Shown: positions 23,709 through 31,962, counted from the first letter of the stretch. The stretch: 33,269 nt of DNA from JAEHDI01 sp035455185 (GCA_035455185.1 DATIFQ010000257.1:1-33269); one strand, 5' to 3'. Made by a program: numbers and translations. Notes: a model not told the origin generated them from the letters alone.

Positions 23709-25345
23709 CGCTTCGGTCCGGCCTCAGTCAGCGATCGGGGAACTTCGTCCTGGAACAGCTTGAAGTTCTCAATGAAGCGGGCCGCCAACGCGTCGTACTT
23801 TCGGAAGTACTCCTCGCGGTCGCCCCAGGTGTTGGAGGGATCGAGGATGTCCGCCGGGACTCCCTCGCAGGCCTCGGGAACGCCGAACCCGAAAATGGGG
23901 TCTTGACGGAACTTCGCGTTGCGGAGTTTCCCTTCCAGCACATTGTCAAGCAAAGTTCGCGTGTGCTGAATGCTGATGCGCTTGCCCACCCCGAAGGGGC
24001 CGCCGGTCCAACCGGTGTTCACCAGCCAGCAGTCCACGCCATGCCTCACGATCTTGGATCGGAGCAGTTCAGCGTAGTCGTGCGGATGGTGAACCATGAA
24101 GGGCGCCCCGAAGCACGTGCTGAACGTGATCTCGGGTTCAATGCCGAGTCCCATCTCCGTCCCGGCGAGCTTGCTCGTATAACCGGAGATGAAATGATAC
24201 AGAGCCTGCTCAGGGCTCAGGCGCGCGATCGGCGGCATCACGCCAGAGGCGTCGCACGTCAGGAAAATGACGTTCTTCGGGTGCCCGGCCATCTTCTCAG
24301 GTACGGAGTTGTCGATGTATTCCAGAGGGTAGACCGCGCGCGTGTTTTCGGTGATACGGTCGTCGTTCAGATCCAGCCGGCGCGTCAGCGGATCCATGAC
24401 CACGTTCTCGATGATCGTTCCGAACCGGCGCGTGCAGGCGTAAATCTGTGGCTCGGCCGAGGCCGACAGACGGATCACCTTGGCGTAGCAACCGTCCTCG
24501 ACGTTGAAGATCCCATTGTCGTTCCAGCCGTGCTCATCGTCGCCAATCAGCCGCCGCTTAGGGTCCGCCGAGAGCGTGGTCTTGCCCGTTCCGGAGAGGC
24601 CGAAGAACAGCGCCGTGTCGCCGTCCGGGCCAACATTGGCCGAGCAGTGCATCGACATGACGCCCTCGAGCGGCAGGAGGAAGTTCAGCACTGTGAAGAT
24701 GGTCTTCTTCATCTCGCCGCCGTACATCGAACCGCCGATCAACGCCAGCCGGGCGGAGAAGTTCGCGATGATAAACGTCTCGCTGCGCGTCATGTCCACC
24801 AGTGGATTGGCGAGGAACGACGGCGCGCAGATGATGGTGAACTCCGGCACGTGTTTCTTCAACGCTTCCTGCGTCCGTGGCTTCAGGAACATCGTGCGGA
24901 CGAAAAGGCTGCTGAACGCTTTCTCGGTAATCACACGGACGGGAAGCGAGTTCGCCGGATCGGCCCCCGCGAACAAATCCTGCACAAAAACGTCACGGCC
25001 TTGAAAGAACGCCTGCATGCGGGCCAGCAGCGCATTGAAGTTTTCGGGGTTGTACGGCCGGTTATACTCACCCCACCAGACGTGCTCTTCGGTTTTCTGC
25101 TCGCGGACGATGTATTTGTCGGCGGCTGAGCGGCCTGTGTGCTTGCCGGTGTGAACCACCAGCGGTCCCTGGTGCGCCACCCTCCCCTCGCCGCGGAAGA
25201 TGGCCTCTTCGTAAAGGGCGCCGGTCGGCAGATTCCAATAGACCTTGCGCGGATTGATGATGCCGTGATTCTTGAGACCGAAGTCGCTGGCCGCCTGGCC
25301 CGCTTCCTTCCAGGCCGGGGATTCGATGTCGTAGTAGATGTTCAT
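23696..25345 (-). CDS. pckA: Phosphoenolpyruvate carboxykinase (ATP)
   Basis: The 549-residue protein carries the ATP-dependent PEPCK signatures: H-T-G-K-H-T-G-R-S near residue 70, the P-loop G-L-S-G-T-G-K-T-T near 252, and G-D-D-E-H-G-W near 271. The enzyme interconverts oxaloacetate plus ATP with PEP, carbon dioxide and ADP in the cytoplasm. I chose the ATG at 25343-25345, which overlaps the aminotransferase stop and has a GAGGG Shine-Dalgarno; a TTG two codons upstream (25349-25351) is less likely. Its own stop overlaps the UroD-type methyltransferase start region. Its place between an aminotransferase and a methyl-transfer operon is unusual and suggests joint expression for growth on a methylated or C4-yielding substrate. 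Confidence 0.96.
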   Translation of the reverse strand: MNIYYDIESPAWKEAGQAASDFGLKNHGIINPRKVYWNLPTGALYEEAIFRGEGRVAHQGPLVVHTGKHTGRSAADKYIVREQKTEEHVWWGEYNRPYNPENFNALLARMQAFFQGRDVFVQDLFAGADPANSLPVRVITEKAFSSLFVRTMFLKPRTQEALKKHVPEFTIICAPSFLANPLVDMTRSETFIIANFSARLALIGGSMYGGEMKKTIFTVLNFLLPLEGVMSMHCSANVGPDGDTALFFGLSGTGKTTLSADPKRRLIGDDEHGWNDNGIFNVEDGCYAKVIRLSASAEPQIYACTRRFGTIIENVVMDPLTRRLDLNDDRITENTRAVYPLEYIDNSVPEKMAGHPKNVIFLTCDASGVMPPIARLSPEQALYHFISGYTSKLAGTEMGLGIEPEITFSTCFGAPFMVHHPHDYAELLRSKIVRHGVDCWLVNTGWTGGPFGVGKRISIQHTRTLLDNVLEGKLRNAKFRQDPIFGFGVPEACEGVPADILDPSNTWGDREEYFRKYDALAARFIENFKLFQDEVPRSLTEAGPKRWSR

Positions 25346-26559
25346 GCCCAATCCCTCACCAGTTTCCGGCCACCGATGTAAAGCTCGTTGGGGGAGTTCG
25401 GGTCAATCGCCCACTGGATGCGTTCGATGCCCTGCTTGATCTCGCCCAGCGTGCCGCAGTAGCTAAGCCGGAGGTGGCCCTCGCGGCCGAATTCCTTGCC
25501 GGGCACCGTCACAACCCGCACCTTATCGAGCAGGAACTGCGCCAGCTTCTGCGACTCCTTGTTGTATGCACTGAAATCAGGGAAGCAGTAGAACGTGCCG
25601 CCCGGCTTGGTGACCTTCACGCCGGGGATGGCGTTCAGCCGCGCGACCATGACGTTGCGGTTGTTCTCCAAAGTCATGCGCAGGGTCTGGATGGAGGACT
25701 GGATTCCGTTCAACGCACCTACTGCCGCCCACTGCGACGGCGTAGCCGGCCCGGAGGTTTCCTGCGACTGAATGTTGGTCATCGCGCGGACCACCTGCTT
25801 ATTGGCCACGGCCCAACCGATGCGGAACCCTGTCATCGCGTACATCTTCGACACGCAGTTGACGACGATGAGTTTGGAGCTTTCCGTGAGGTCCTTGGCG
25901 TACTCGTAGCAGTTGGTTGGAGTCTGGCCGTCGAAGATCAGCCGGTTGTAGGTGTCGTCCATGATCAGGTAGAGACTCTTCTTCTCGCAGAACTCGACAA
26001 CCTGGGCGATGAACTCCTTGGAGTAGACCACACCGCTCGGATTGTTCGGGCTGTTGAGGATGATGGCCTTGGTATAGGAGCCGACGACCTCCGCAATGTC
26101 CTCGATGGTGGGCTGGAAGGTGCCGTCTTTGGGATGCGCCACCACCGGAACGCCGCCGGCGAGCTTGACCATTTCCGGGTAGCTCACCCAGTAAGGGGAT
26201 GGGAAGACGACTTCGTCCTTTGGATCGAGGATCGTGTGCAGCAGCACCATGATTGACTGCTTCGCACCGCTAGACACGATCACGTTTTCCGGCGTGACCA
26301 GCCGGCCGTAGTACTCTTCCGTGTACCGGATGATCGCCTTCTTTAAGGCTGGAATACCGTCGGCCGGCGTATACTTGACGTCGCCTGTGTTCAGTACCGA
26401 GGTGCAGCTCAGGATGGCGTCCATCGGAGTTTTGCTCTTAGGCTCGCCGCCCCCGAGATGAATGACGGGCTCGCCTTTTTCCCGTAGAAGCGCTGCCGTT
26501 TCGTTCAGCTTCAGGGTCGGCGATTCCGCGATGGACCTTGCTAGTTGACTTAGACTCAT
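25342..26559 (-). CDS. Class I pyridoxal-phosphate aminotransferase, aspartate aminotransferase-like
   Basis: The 405-residue protein shows the fold-type I aminotransferase landmarks: N-S-P-N-N-P-S-G at about 169, D201-x2-Y204, and the PLP lysine Lys238 in S-K-M-Y-A-M-T-G-F-R-I-G-W. A C-terminal L-R-L-S supplies the expected substrate arginine. It belongs to the AspC/AspB-like I-gamma type, so aspartate plus 2-oxoglutarate to oxaloacetate plus glutamate is the likely reaction. Oxaloacetate would be the substrate of the PEP carboxykinase that follows with an ATGA overlap. The ATG has an AAGGA Shine-Dalgarno 11 bases upstream. It appears to open the operon, 54 bases after the end of the oxidoreductase gene; no clear promoter is seen in that gap. 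Other amino-acid specificities are possible. Confidence 0.9.
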   Translation of the reverse strand: MSLSQLARSIAESPTLKLNETAALLREKGEPVIHLGGGEPKSKTPMDAILSCTSVLNTGDVKYTPADGIPALKKAIIRYTEEYYGRLVTPENVIVSSGAKQSIMVLLHTILDPKDEVVFPSPYWVSYPEMVKLAGGVPVVAHPKDGTFQPTIEDIAEVVGSYTKAIILNSPNNPSGVVYSKEFIAQVVEFCEKKSLYLIMDDTYNRLIFDGQTPTNCYEYAKDLTESSKLIVVNCVSKMYAMTGFRIGWAVANKQVVRAMTNIQSQETSGPATPSQWAAVGALNGIQSSIQTLRMTLENNRNVMVARLNAIPGVKVTKPGGTFYCFPDFSAYNKESQKLAQFLLDKVRVVTVPGKEFGREGHLRLSYCGTLGEIKQGIERIQWAIDPNSPNELYIGGRKLVRDWA

Positions 26560-26613
26560 AGCTCGTTAATCCTTCCGATATTACATTCCGGACCGCCCGG
26601 CGGGGAGGTGCGT

Positions 26614-27810
26614 TTACAGCTTTAACTTCGCGTCCAGCCTCTCGTTGCTTCGGAGCATTTCATCCCAAGTGACGACGCGATCACCGTAGGCGGCCATCCT
26701 GCCCAGCACCGCGGTCAGGTTACTGTCGACGCTCTCCGATGCATTGTTCAGGTACTTGCGCGTCCGTATGCTCTCGACAAAACTCCTGATGTTCGCGATC
26801 GTGCCAAGCCGGCCCGTGTCGTCCTTGTCCGTGCCGAGCCAGGGGTTGTCGCCAGTGATCTTCACCGCGCCCCCGTAATGGGCTTCGACCGTGCCTGCCG
26901 TTCCGTAGACGCGCATGCACATATCGTGGAAGCCCTTGATGAACTGGGCGGAACTAAAGTCCACGCGCACATCATTGGGATACCAGTAGGTGACCACGAA
27001 GTGGTCCCAGCAATCGCCGACGTCGACGCGCGCACGGCGCCCGCCAGTTCCGCACGCCTTCAACGGGTGCGAGCGCAGGTACCAGTTGCCGACGTCCAGC
27101 ACATGGATGTTCTGCTCGACGATGATGTCGCCCGACAGCGTTTTATCGAATACCCAGTTGCTCAGCCGTGCCTGCGCCGGCGTCATGCCCGGCGTGTCCT
27201 TACGGTTCAGCCTGCTGGTGTGGTAGAAAATGTGGCCGAGCACAGGTGACCCGATTGCGCCGGAGTGCACCCGCGACACCGCTTCCTGGAACGCCGATGA
27301 CGCGCGGGATTGGAAGTCCACCAGGAAGCTCAGTTTTCCTTTGGTCTTTCCGCCGCTGGCCAGAATGCTGCGGCAGCCCCACACATCGACCGCCGTCGGC
27401 TTGGCCAGATACACATGTTTCCCTGCGGAGACGGCCGCCTCCGCTTGTTCCGGGTGAAAATAAGGCGGGCTTTCGATCGCCACCGCGTCCAAATTCGATG
27501 CGACCAGGTCCCGGAACCCATCAAGCCCGCCGTAAAGGCGCGATGCATCCAACTTCAACTTTACCCGGGCCTCCTCGAGGCGCCCCTGGAAAGGATCCGC
27601 CGCGGCGACCACTCGGGTCGTGGTGAACTCCGTGAACAGATCGCAGATCCAGGAGCCGCGGCCTCCGTAGCCGATAATGCCGAGTTCGAGGGCCGAGTTG
27701 GCCTGCGTGCCAAAGACGGTCCGCGGTTTCAGCAGCAGCAAACCGCCTGCTGCTGCGGAGGTCTGGATGAACCTTCGGCGTTCCGTCCGCGGCTGGGTAC
27801 AGTCCGGCAT
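26614..27810 (-). CDS. Tat-exported Gfo/Idh/MocA-family oxidoreductase
   Basis: The 398-residue protein starts with a twin-arginine signal (R-R-R-F-I-Q at 11-16 followed by a hydrophobic A-A-A-G-G-L-L-L-L stretch). A Rossmann domain with G-I-I-G-Y-G-G-R-G follows. The family's E-K-P sugar/lysine motif reads A-K-P (in Y-L-A-K-P), keeping the lysine. These enzymes oxidise or epimerise sugars and polyols with a tightly bound or exported NAD(P) and are very common in Acidobacteriota and Planctomycetes. Export of a folded, cofactor-loaded enzyme fits the Tat signal. An AGGAG Shine-Dalgarno sits just before the ATG, and a sigma-70-like promoter lies upstream. The gene ends 54 bases before the aminotransferase and could be partly co-transcribed. 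The substrate is unknown. Confidence 0.9.
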   Translation of the reverse strand: MPDCTQPRTERRRFIQTSAAAGGLLLLKPRTVFGTQANSALELGIIGYGGRGSWICDLFTEFTTTRVVAAADPFQGRLEEARVKLKLDASRLYGGLDGFRDLVASNLDAVAIESPPYFHPEQAEAAVSAGKHVYLAKPTAVDVWGCRSILASGGKTKGKLSFLVDFQSRASSAFQEAVSRVHSGAIGSPVLGHIFYHTSRLNRKDTPGMTPAQARLSNWVFDKTLSGDIIVEQNIHVLDVGNWYLRSHPLKACGTGGRRARVDVGDCWDHFVVTYWYPNDVRVDFSSAQFIKGFHDMCMRVYGTAGTVEAHYGGAVKITGDNPWLGTDKDDTGRLGTIANIRSFVESIRTRKYLNNASESVDSNLTAVLGRMAAYGDRVVTWDEMLRSNERLDAKLKL

Positions 27811-27836
27811 CGCGTCTCCTAAACGGGATTTGTACT

Positions 27837-27864
27837 ATTGTAGCGATTCTTTTCAGACTCGCAA
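27837..27864 (-). promoter_or_regulatory. Sigma-70-like promoter for the Gfo/Idh/MocA gene
   Basis: On the - strand TTGCGA (27864-27859) and TACAAT (27842-27837) are separated by 16 bases, a reasonable -35/-10 pair, ending 26 bases before the ATG at 27810. Confidence 0.5.
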
Positions 27865-27911
27865 GTCCGGTGATTTTCCGACTGGTTTCAACCCTGCCGG
27901 CCGCCGTAGTC

Positions 27912-27917
27912 TACAAT
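27912..27917 (+). promoter_or_regulatory. Possible -10 element of the tRNA-Arg gene
   Basis: TACAAT lies 19 bases before the mature tRNA 5' end. A matching -35 hexamer is not clear. Confidence 0.35.
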
Positions 27918-27936
27918 CGAAGAGGACACACTCCGC

Positions 27937-28013
27937 GGGCGCGTAGCTCAGGTGGATAGAGCATCGGCCTTCTAAGCCGAGGGTCGCAGGTTCGAGTCCT
28001 GCCGCGCCTACCA
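27937..28013 (+). tRNA. tRNA-Arg, anticodon TCT, CCA encoded
   Basis: The 77-base gene folds as a full cloverleaf. The acceptor stem GGGCGCG pairs with CGCGCCT (one G-T pair at the end). The D arm is GCTC...GAGC, and the anticodon stem TCGGC/GCCGA encloses the loop CTTCTAA, giving anticodon TCT at 27971-27973. The T arm is GCAGG-TTCGAGT-CCTGC. The discriminator A and CCA are encoded at 28010-28013. A degenerate copy of its 3' 43 bases is present 914 bases downstream. Confidence 0.97.
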
Positions 28014-28328
28014 CACTGCTCAAACGGATACGGTGGGAGGTGGCTGGCGGGGGCGAGAGGCCTTTTGGCTTGGTTCATGACGCCGGGTTGCACGTCCATC
28101 GCTCGCCAGTGAGGGTGATGACCGCCCAGGCTTCACCCACCCCAAAAGCATTCCTCGAAATCGCTTTTCACCGTTGGAACCTTCACCACAATGGAACGGT
28201 ACTGGGCACCCGCATCTTCCGGGCTAGTACAATGTGCTGCTCAAGCAGTACCGGAAACTATTTACTTAAAGGCACTTGGGCTCTTAGAGTTTAGGAGTAT
28301 CGACCCGGAAACGATAGGGAGTCTCCGA
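28014..28328 (+). other. Non-coding stretch downstream of the tRNA
   Basis: No convincing gene is seen in these 315 bases. The frame of the following lysozyme-like gene stays open back to an ATG at 28191, but that extension has no Shine-Dalgarno and would bury the signal peptide. Base composition looks more A+T-rich than the flanking genes. It is the left part of the segment between the tRNA and its degenerate repeat. Confidence 0.5.
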
Positions 28329-28811
28329 GTGCGAGTGTTTTCCAAAGGTGCAGCGGTTCTCGCCGGGCTTCTTGCCCTTGAGGCGAGTACCAGCCTGAAC
28401 CAGGAATTCGAACCTCCGTCTTATGCTGAAGATCCCAGGGTGTCGACTTTAAGCCGATTCTTCGAGGAGAAGGACTCGCCTGTCGCCTATCTGGCGCGTG
28501 ACTTTATTCTGGTTGCGGATTGGAACGGCCTGGACTGGCGGTTGCTCCCGGCGATCGCGTTCGTCGAATCGGGAGGCGGAAAGGCTTTTCGGAACAACAA
28601 TATTTTCGGCTGGGACAACGGAAACTGGCCCTTTCCGTCCATTAGAGCGAGCATCCACTTTGTCGGCGAACGCCTGAGCGCATCCCAACTATACGAACAT
28701 AAGAACGTAGCTGAAAAACTCGCAACGTACAACCCACACTCGCATTATCCGCTCCTTGTCACATCCGTTATGGACGAGATCGGACCTTCACAGTTCCCAC
28801 CGACGAACTAA
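28329..28811 (+). CDS. Secreted lysozyme/glucosaminidase-like protein
   Basis: I choose the GTG at 28329, seven bases after AGGGAG, giving 160 residues with a signal-peptide-like start (K-G-A-A-V-L-A-G-L-L-A-L). The core reads L-L-P-A-I-A-F-V-E-S-G-G-G, where the Glu (about residue 81) matches the catalytic Glu of lysozyme-like glucosaminidases and transglycosylases. N-N-I-F-G-W-D follows, the usual N-x-F-G-W turn of that group, and then a run of aligned helices. The likely action is cleavage of peptidoglycan outside the membrane. It lies inside the segment bounded by tRNA-Arg and a degenerate tRNA copy, so it may be cargo of an old integration. The membership is a pattern-based call. Confidence 0.65.
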   Translation: MRVFSKGAAVLAGLLALEASTSLNQEFEPPSYAEDPRVSTLSRFFEEKDSPVAYLARDFILVADWNGLDWRLLPAIAFVESGGGKAFRNNNIFGWDNGNWPFPSIRASIHFVGERLSASQLYEHKNVAEKLATYNPHSHYPLLVTSVMDEIGPSQFPPTN

Positions 28812-28843
28812 GTGGATTGAGCCGCAGCCCGTACTCCACTTAG
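28808..28843 (+). repeat. Inverted repeat at the end of the lysozyme-like gene
   Basis: CTAAGTGGA (28808-28816) and TCCACTTAG (28835-28843) form a perfect 9-bp stem with an 18-base loop that starts at the stop codon. No T tract follows on either strand, so a classical terminator is doubtful; it may still end transcription or protect the mRNA 3' end. Confidence 0.45.
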
Positions 28844-28883
28844 TAACAGCTCTGATCTCTATGGATCAAGCCGCCGGTACAAA

Positions 28884-28926
28884 TTCTTGGCCGAGGGTCG
28901 GACGTTTGAGCCGTGCCGCGTCAACC
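28884..28926 (+). repeat. Degenerate direct copy of the tRNA-Arg 3' half (possible attachment-site remnant)
   Basis: This 43-base stretch aligns without gaps to tRNA positions 27970-28012, from the anticodon loop to the encoded CC, with 34 of 43 identities by hand count. The best part is GCCGAGGGTCG followed later by TGCCGCG. It cannot fold as a tRNA on its own. A partial tRNA 3' end downstream of an intact tRNA is what tRNA-targeting integrases leave. Confidence 0.6.
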
Positions 28927-28983
28927 CGCCAGCCGACGGACATGCCCGGTCCGCCGCACAGGACCGCGGGGCATAATAGACAG

Positions 28984-30081
28984 ATGCAAACCGCACTGGC
29001 GCCAGCCGGGGTAGCGGAAGGGCGGGCGGCGCCGGAACGATTCCTGCCGCTTGACGCGTTCCGCGGCCTGATCATGGTCCTCCTGGTTTCCGACGGGTTC
29101 GGCCTGCGCGCTCTCGCCAAACACCCGGTCTTCCACGGTCTCGCGGAACAGTTTGAACACGTCCCGTGGGAAGGAGCGGTGTTCTATGACACGATTGCGC
29201 CGGCGTTCCTGTTCATGGTCGGGATGGCCGTGCCGTACGCACTGGGCCTCCGCACCGAGCGGGGCGCCACGTTCCGCGACAACTTGCGGCATGTTGCCAT
29301 GCGCTCGCTGCGCCTGATGCTGTATTCCCAGGTATTGATCTCGATTCAGTCGCACCGGCTGCACTTTCAGATGCACAACATTCTGACGCACATCGCCGTG
29401 GCGTACTTCCTGTGCTTCCTGATCATGCAATGGCCGTTCCGCTACCAGGCGCTGGCGGGAGTGGGACTGCTGGCGGCGCACACGTCGCTGTTCTTCTTGT
29501 TCCCCGGACCGGACGGCCCGTTTACCAAGACCGGCAACATCGGCGCCGTCTGGGACCGCGCGCTGATGGGGTACAACTACGCGTCCTGGACCACCAACCT
29601 GAATATGATCAGCACAACCGCCAGCGCGCTATTCGGCGTGTGGGCCGGGAACCTGTTACGGAGCGGCCGCCCACGTTCCGAGCAGATGAAGATTCTGACA
29701 GTGGCTATGGCGGCCGGGTTCGCCAGCGGGCTGGCGCTTTCGCCTTGGGTGCCCATTATCCGGCGTATCTGGACGGCGTCCCTCGCACTGTACGCCGTGG
29801 GTTGGGTGCTACTCATGTTCCTAACGCTGTATGTGCCGATTGAAGTCGGCGGTTGGCGTAAACTGGCTTTCCCGTTCGTCGTGGCGGGCTCGAACGCAAT
29901 CTTCATCTACACGCTTGACATGATCCTGCGGCGGTGGCTCGACGAGTCGGTCGCGGTGTTCACCGGAAAGTTCACGTTCCTTGGCGCCTTCGGCCCGGTA
30001 GCACAGAGTTGCGCGGTGCTGCTGGTGATGTGGTCTCTGTGCTACTGGCTCTACCGCCACAGGATCTTCCTCAGACTGTGA
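28984..30081 (+). CDS. Membrane acyltransferase-like protein (DUF5009/heparan glucosaminide N-acetyltransferase type)
   Basis: The 365-residue protein opens with R-F-L-P-L-D-A-F-R-G-L near residue 19, the conserved start of the DUF5009/DUF1624/HGSNAT-like membrane acyltransferases. About ten transmembrane helices follow, with conserved polar spots (D-x-I-A-P-A-F-L-F-M-V-G near 70, and H-x-x-L-x-H-I-A in helix 4). Members move acetyl groups from cytoplasmic acetyl-CoA to sugars on the other face of the membrane; here the acceptor is unknown. The open frame extends to 28756, but the family start motif sits just after the ATG at 28984. A CATAAT -10-like element at 28972-28977 is so close that the mRNA may be leaderless; no Shine-Dalgarno is seen. 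Confidence 0.82.
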   Translation: MQTALAPAGVAEGRAAPERFLPLDAFRGLIMVLLVSDGFGLRALAKHPVFHGLAEQFEHVPWEGAVFYDTIAPAFLFMVGMAVPYALGLRTERGATFRDNLRHVAMRSLRLMLYSQVLISIQSHRLHFQMHNILTHIAVAYFLCFLIMQWPFRYQALAGVGLLAAHTSLFFLFPGPDGPFTKTGNIGAVWDRALMGYNYASWTTNLNMISTTASALFGVWAGNLLRSGRPRSEQMKILTVAMAAGFASGLALSPWVPIIRRIWTASLALYAVGWVLLMFLTLYVPIEVGGWRKLAFPFVVAGSNAIFIYTLDMILRRWLDESVAVFTGKFTFLGAFGPVAQSCAVLLVMWSLCYWLYRHRIFLRL

Positions 30082-30097
30082 GAGCGCCAGGCGGCAG

Positions 30098-30126
30098 TTG
30101 ACGTCACCGGTGGCAAGTAGCATAAT
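30098..30126 (+). promoter_or_regulatory. Sigma-70-like promoter for the secreted hydrolase-like gene
   Basis: TTGACG (30098-30103) and CATAAT (30121-30126) are spaced by exactly 17 bases. The predicted start is near 30133, leaving a leader of about 30 bases that contains AAAAGGAAAT and, closer to the ATG at 30163, an AGGA. Confidence 0.65.
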
Positions 30127-30162
30127 CAGCCGGAATTAAAAGGAAATTCCCAGGATACGCCG

Positions 30163-31956
30163 ATGGTAATTTTGCGCTTGGCAGGGTGGCGGGTTGCCGC
30201 CGCTGTGTTTTGGATCGCGGTGGCTTCGCCTGCCGCGCCGCGGCCGGATAGCGATCCGGTACTCCATCCCGGACCGGAGCAGGTCCCGGAGTGGGCTCAG
30301 CAGGGCAAGTATCGGTTCGCCCGGCTCGACGGGGGCCCGATTGAAATCCTCAAGACCGCCCGCTCCTCCTGGGGCATGCACTTCACCGCACGGGAGAAGG
30401 AGATCCTCGGCAACCTTTACTCCACCTACCGCGACCGGATGATCGACCTACTCGGGCAGGCCAACCTGAACTGGGTCTGGATCACCTGGAGCGTGGGCTA
30501 CTCCTGGGAGGACGAGGCCCGGCAGCGGGACGAGTGCCGCACGCTCACCTCCAAGCTGCACGAGAAGGGCATTCGCGTGGCAGCTTACCTGTGCGCGGCG
30601 AGCATGTTCTGGGAGAGCATGTTTCGCGATGAGCCCCGCTCCACCCGGTGGCTCAGGTTCGACCCGCAGGGCGTGCCTTTCCGTTACTCCAGCGGGCGCG
30701 ACCCACTGCGGTTCGTCGCCGACGTGTCCAATCCCGAATGGGTCGAGTACCAGAAGCGCCGCATCGGGGCGGCCATCGACGCGGGCGTGGACGCATTCTT
30801 CCTCGACAACACTTCCCAGACAGGGTGGTCGGATAACGAGACGATGGACCGGTACATCGGACGTTTGCGCCGCTACATCCGGGAAGAGAAGCGTTCGCCA
30901 GCGGTGCTGCTGACCAACTATGGACTGGCATCGAACCGCATCGTGCTGAACCGCAACATGGAGGTTGTGTTCAACGAGTACTGGGTGGAGCCGGGTGTCT
31001 TCGGGCAGGAGTGGAACGCCACCAACGTGCGGCGGATGAAGTACGTCCGCGGCGTGGTGCCGGAGTGGAAGCCCCTCATCTCCGAGTATTCGCGTTTCCA
31101 CGAGGGGGACCGTGCTCACGGCTGGCTGAAGCCGAAATCAGCCCAGCTCGGGATCGCGGAGGCCGCGGCGTTCGGATCCGCTTATGCGTGGGACATGGAA
31201 GGGCCGTTTGATGCGGCTCTCGTCGACGGCGACGCCGGAGCACTCGAGACCTGGAGGGCGATCGGCAGATACAACGGCTTTCTGAAAGATAACGAAAACC
31301 TTTACTGGAAAGCGCGCGGCGCCGCACCCGTGGCAGTATTGATCTCCGAGCGTCGGCGCCGCAACGTGATCCAATTTGGATGGGACAAAGATGAGACCGG
31401 ACTGTACGATTTACTGGCCAGCAACAGCGTGCTTCACGACATCCGGTTGGTCGACGCGCTGGAGGGAAAGCAACTTGCGGCCTATGCGGGAGTAGTAGTC
31501 CCTCCCTTTGTTGAGTCCTCGGCGCGGTTGACGGACGTGCTGAAGCGCTTCCGAACGAATGGCGGGAAGGTAGTCACGCTGAGCGAGACGCTGATCGAGA
31601 GCCTGGAGACGAACGAGTCCGCGCGGCGGGAGGTGCTGGAAAAAGTTCGTGGGCTCGCACCAGCCCGAATCGGGCTGGCGGTAGAAGGTGTGCCGCACGT
31701 GCTCGGCAACATCACGCGGTTAGGTTCCCGAAGGGCGCTCGCCGTTCACCTGCTCAACTACGCGCCGGAAGCAGCTTCTGGCGTGCGGGTGCGGGTGAAC
31801 CTTGGCCGGGAGTTTGCGTTACTCGCCGGCGCGCAGCCGCGCTTGCTCACGCCCGATTTGCAGACCGAGGGGCTGGTCACAGCGCGGAGCGGCGCCTCCA
31901 CGGTGGAATTTCAGATTCAGAATCTGGATACGTATGGCGTCATAGTCATCGAATAG
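30163..31956 (+). CDS. Secreted TIM-barrel hydrolase-like protein
   Basis: The 597-residue protein has a signal peptide (residues 1-25). A barrel-like region at about 85-390 includes V-D-A-F-F-L-D-N near 210 and V-V-F-N-E-Y-W near 268. Strands ending in acidic residues, F-L-D-N and F-N-E-Y, resemble the acid pair of glycoside hydrolases of the alpha-galactosidase/beta-galactosidase clan. A second region (about 395-490) looks like a beta-galactosidase trimerisation/glutamine-amidotransferase-like domain, and a small beta domain ends the protein. The best guess is a polysaccharide-active enzyme outside the cytoplasm. I cannot place it in a numbered glycoside hydrolase family, and loss of catalysis is possible. 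It has its own promoter and converges on the next gene with six bases between stops. Confidence 0.65.
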   Translation: MVILRLAGWRVAAAVFWIAVASPAAPRPDSDPVLHPGPEQVPEWAQQGKYRFARLDGGPIEILKTARSSWGMHFTAREKEILGNLYSTYRDRMIDLLGQANLNWVWITWSVGYSWEDEARQRDECRTLTSKLHEKGIRVAAYLCAASMFWESMFRDEPRSTRWLRFDPQGVPFRYSSGRDPLRFVADVSNPEWVEYQKRRIGAAIDAGVDAFFLDNTSQTGWSDNETMDRYIGRLRRYIREEKRSPAVLLTNYGLASNRIVLNRNMEVVFNEYWVEPGVFGQEWNATNVRRMKYVRGVVPEWKPLISEYSRFHEGDRAHGWLKPKSAQLGIAEAAAFGSAYAWDMEGPFDAALVDGDAGALETWRAIGRYNGFLKDNENLYWKARGAAPVAVLISERRRRNVIQFGWDKDETGLYDLLASNSVLHDIRLVDALEGKQLAAYAGVVVPPFVESSARLTDVLKRFRTNGGKVVTLSETLIESLETNESARREVLEKVRGLAPARIGLAVEGVPHVLGNITRLGSRRALAVHLLNYAPEAASGVRVRVNLGREFALLAGAQPRLLTPDLQTEGLVTARSGASTVEFQIQNLDTYGVIVIE

Positions 31957-31962
31957 CGGGTC

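Noticed and set aside
26560..26613. Cobalamin riboswitch before the corrinoid operon
   Set aside because: The 54-base gap is too short for one, and no B12-box sequence is seen there or upstream of 27810.
28756..28983. Upstream extension of the acyltransferase-like protein
   Set aside because: It crosses the inverted repeat and the degenerate tRNA copy, lacks a ribosome-binding site, and the family start motif follows the 28984 ATG directly.
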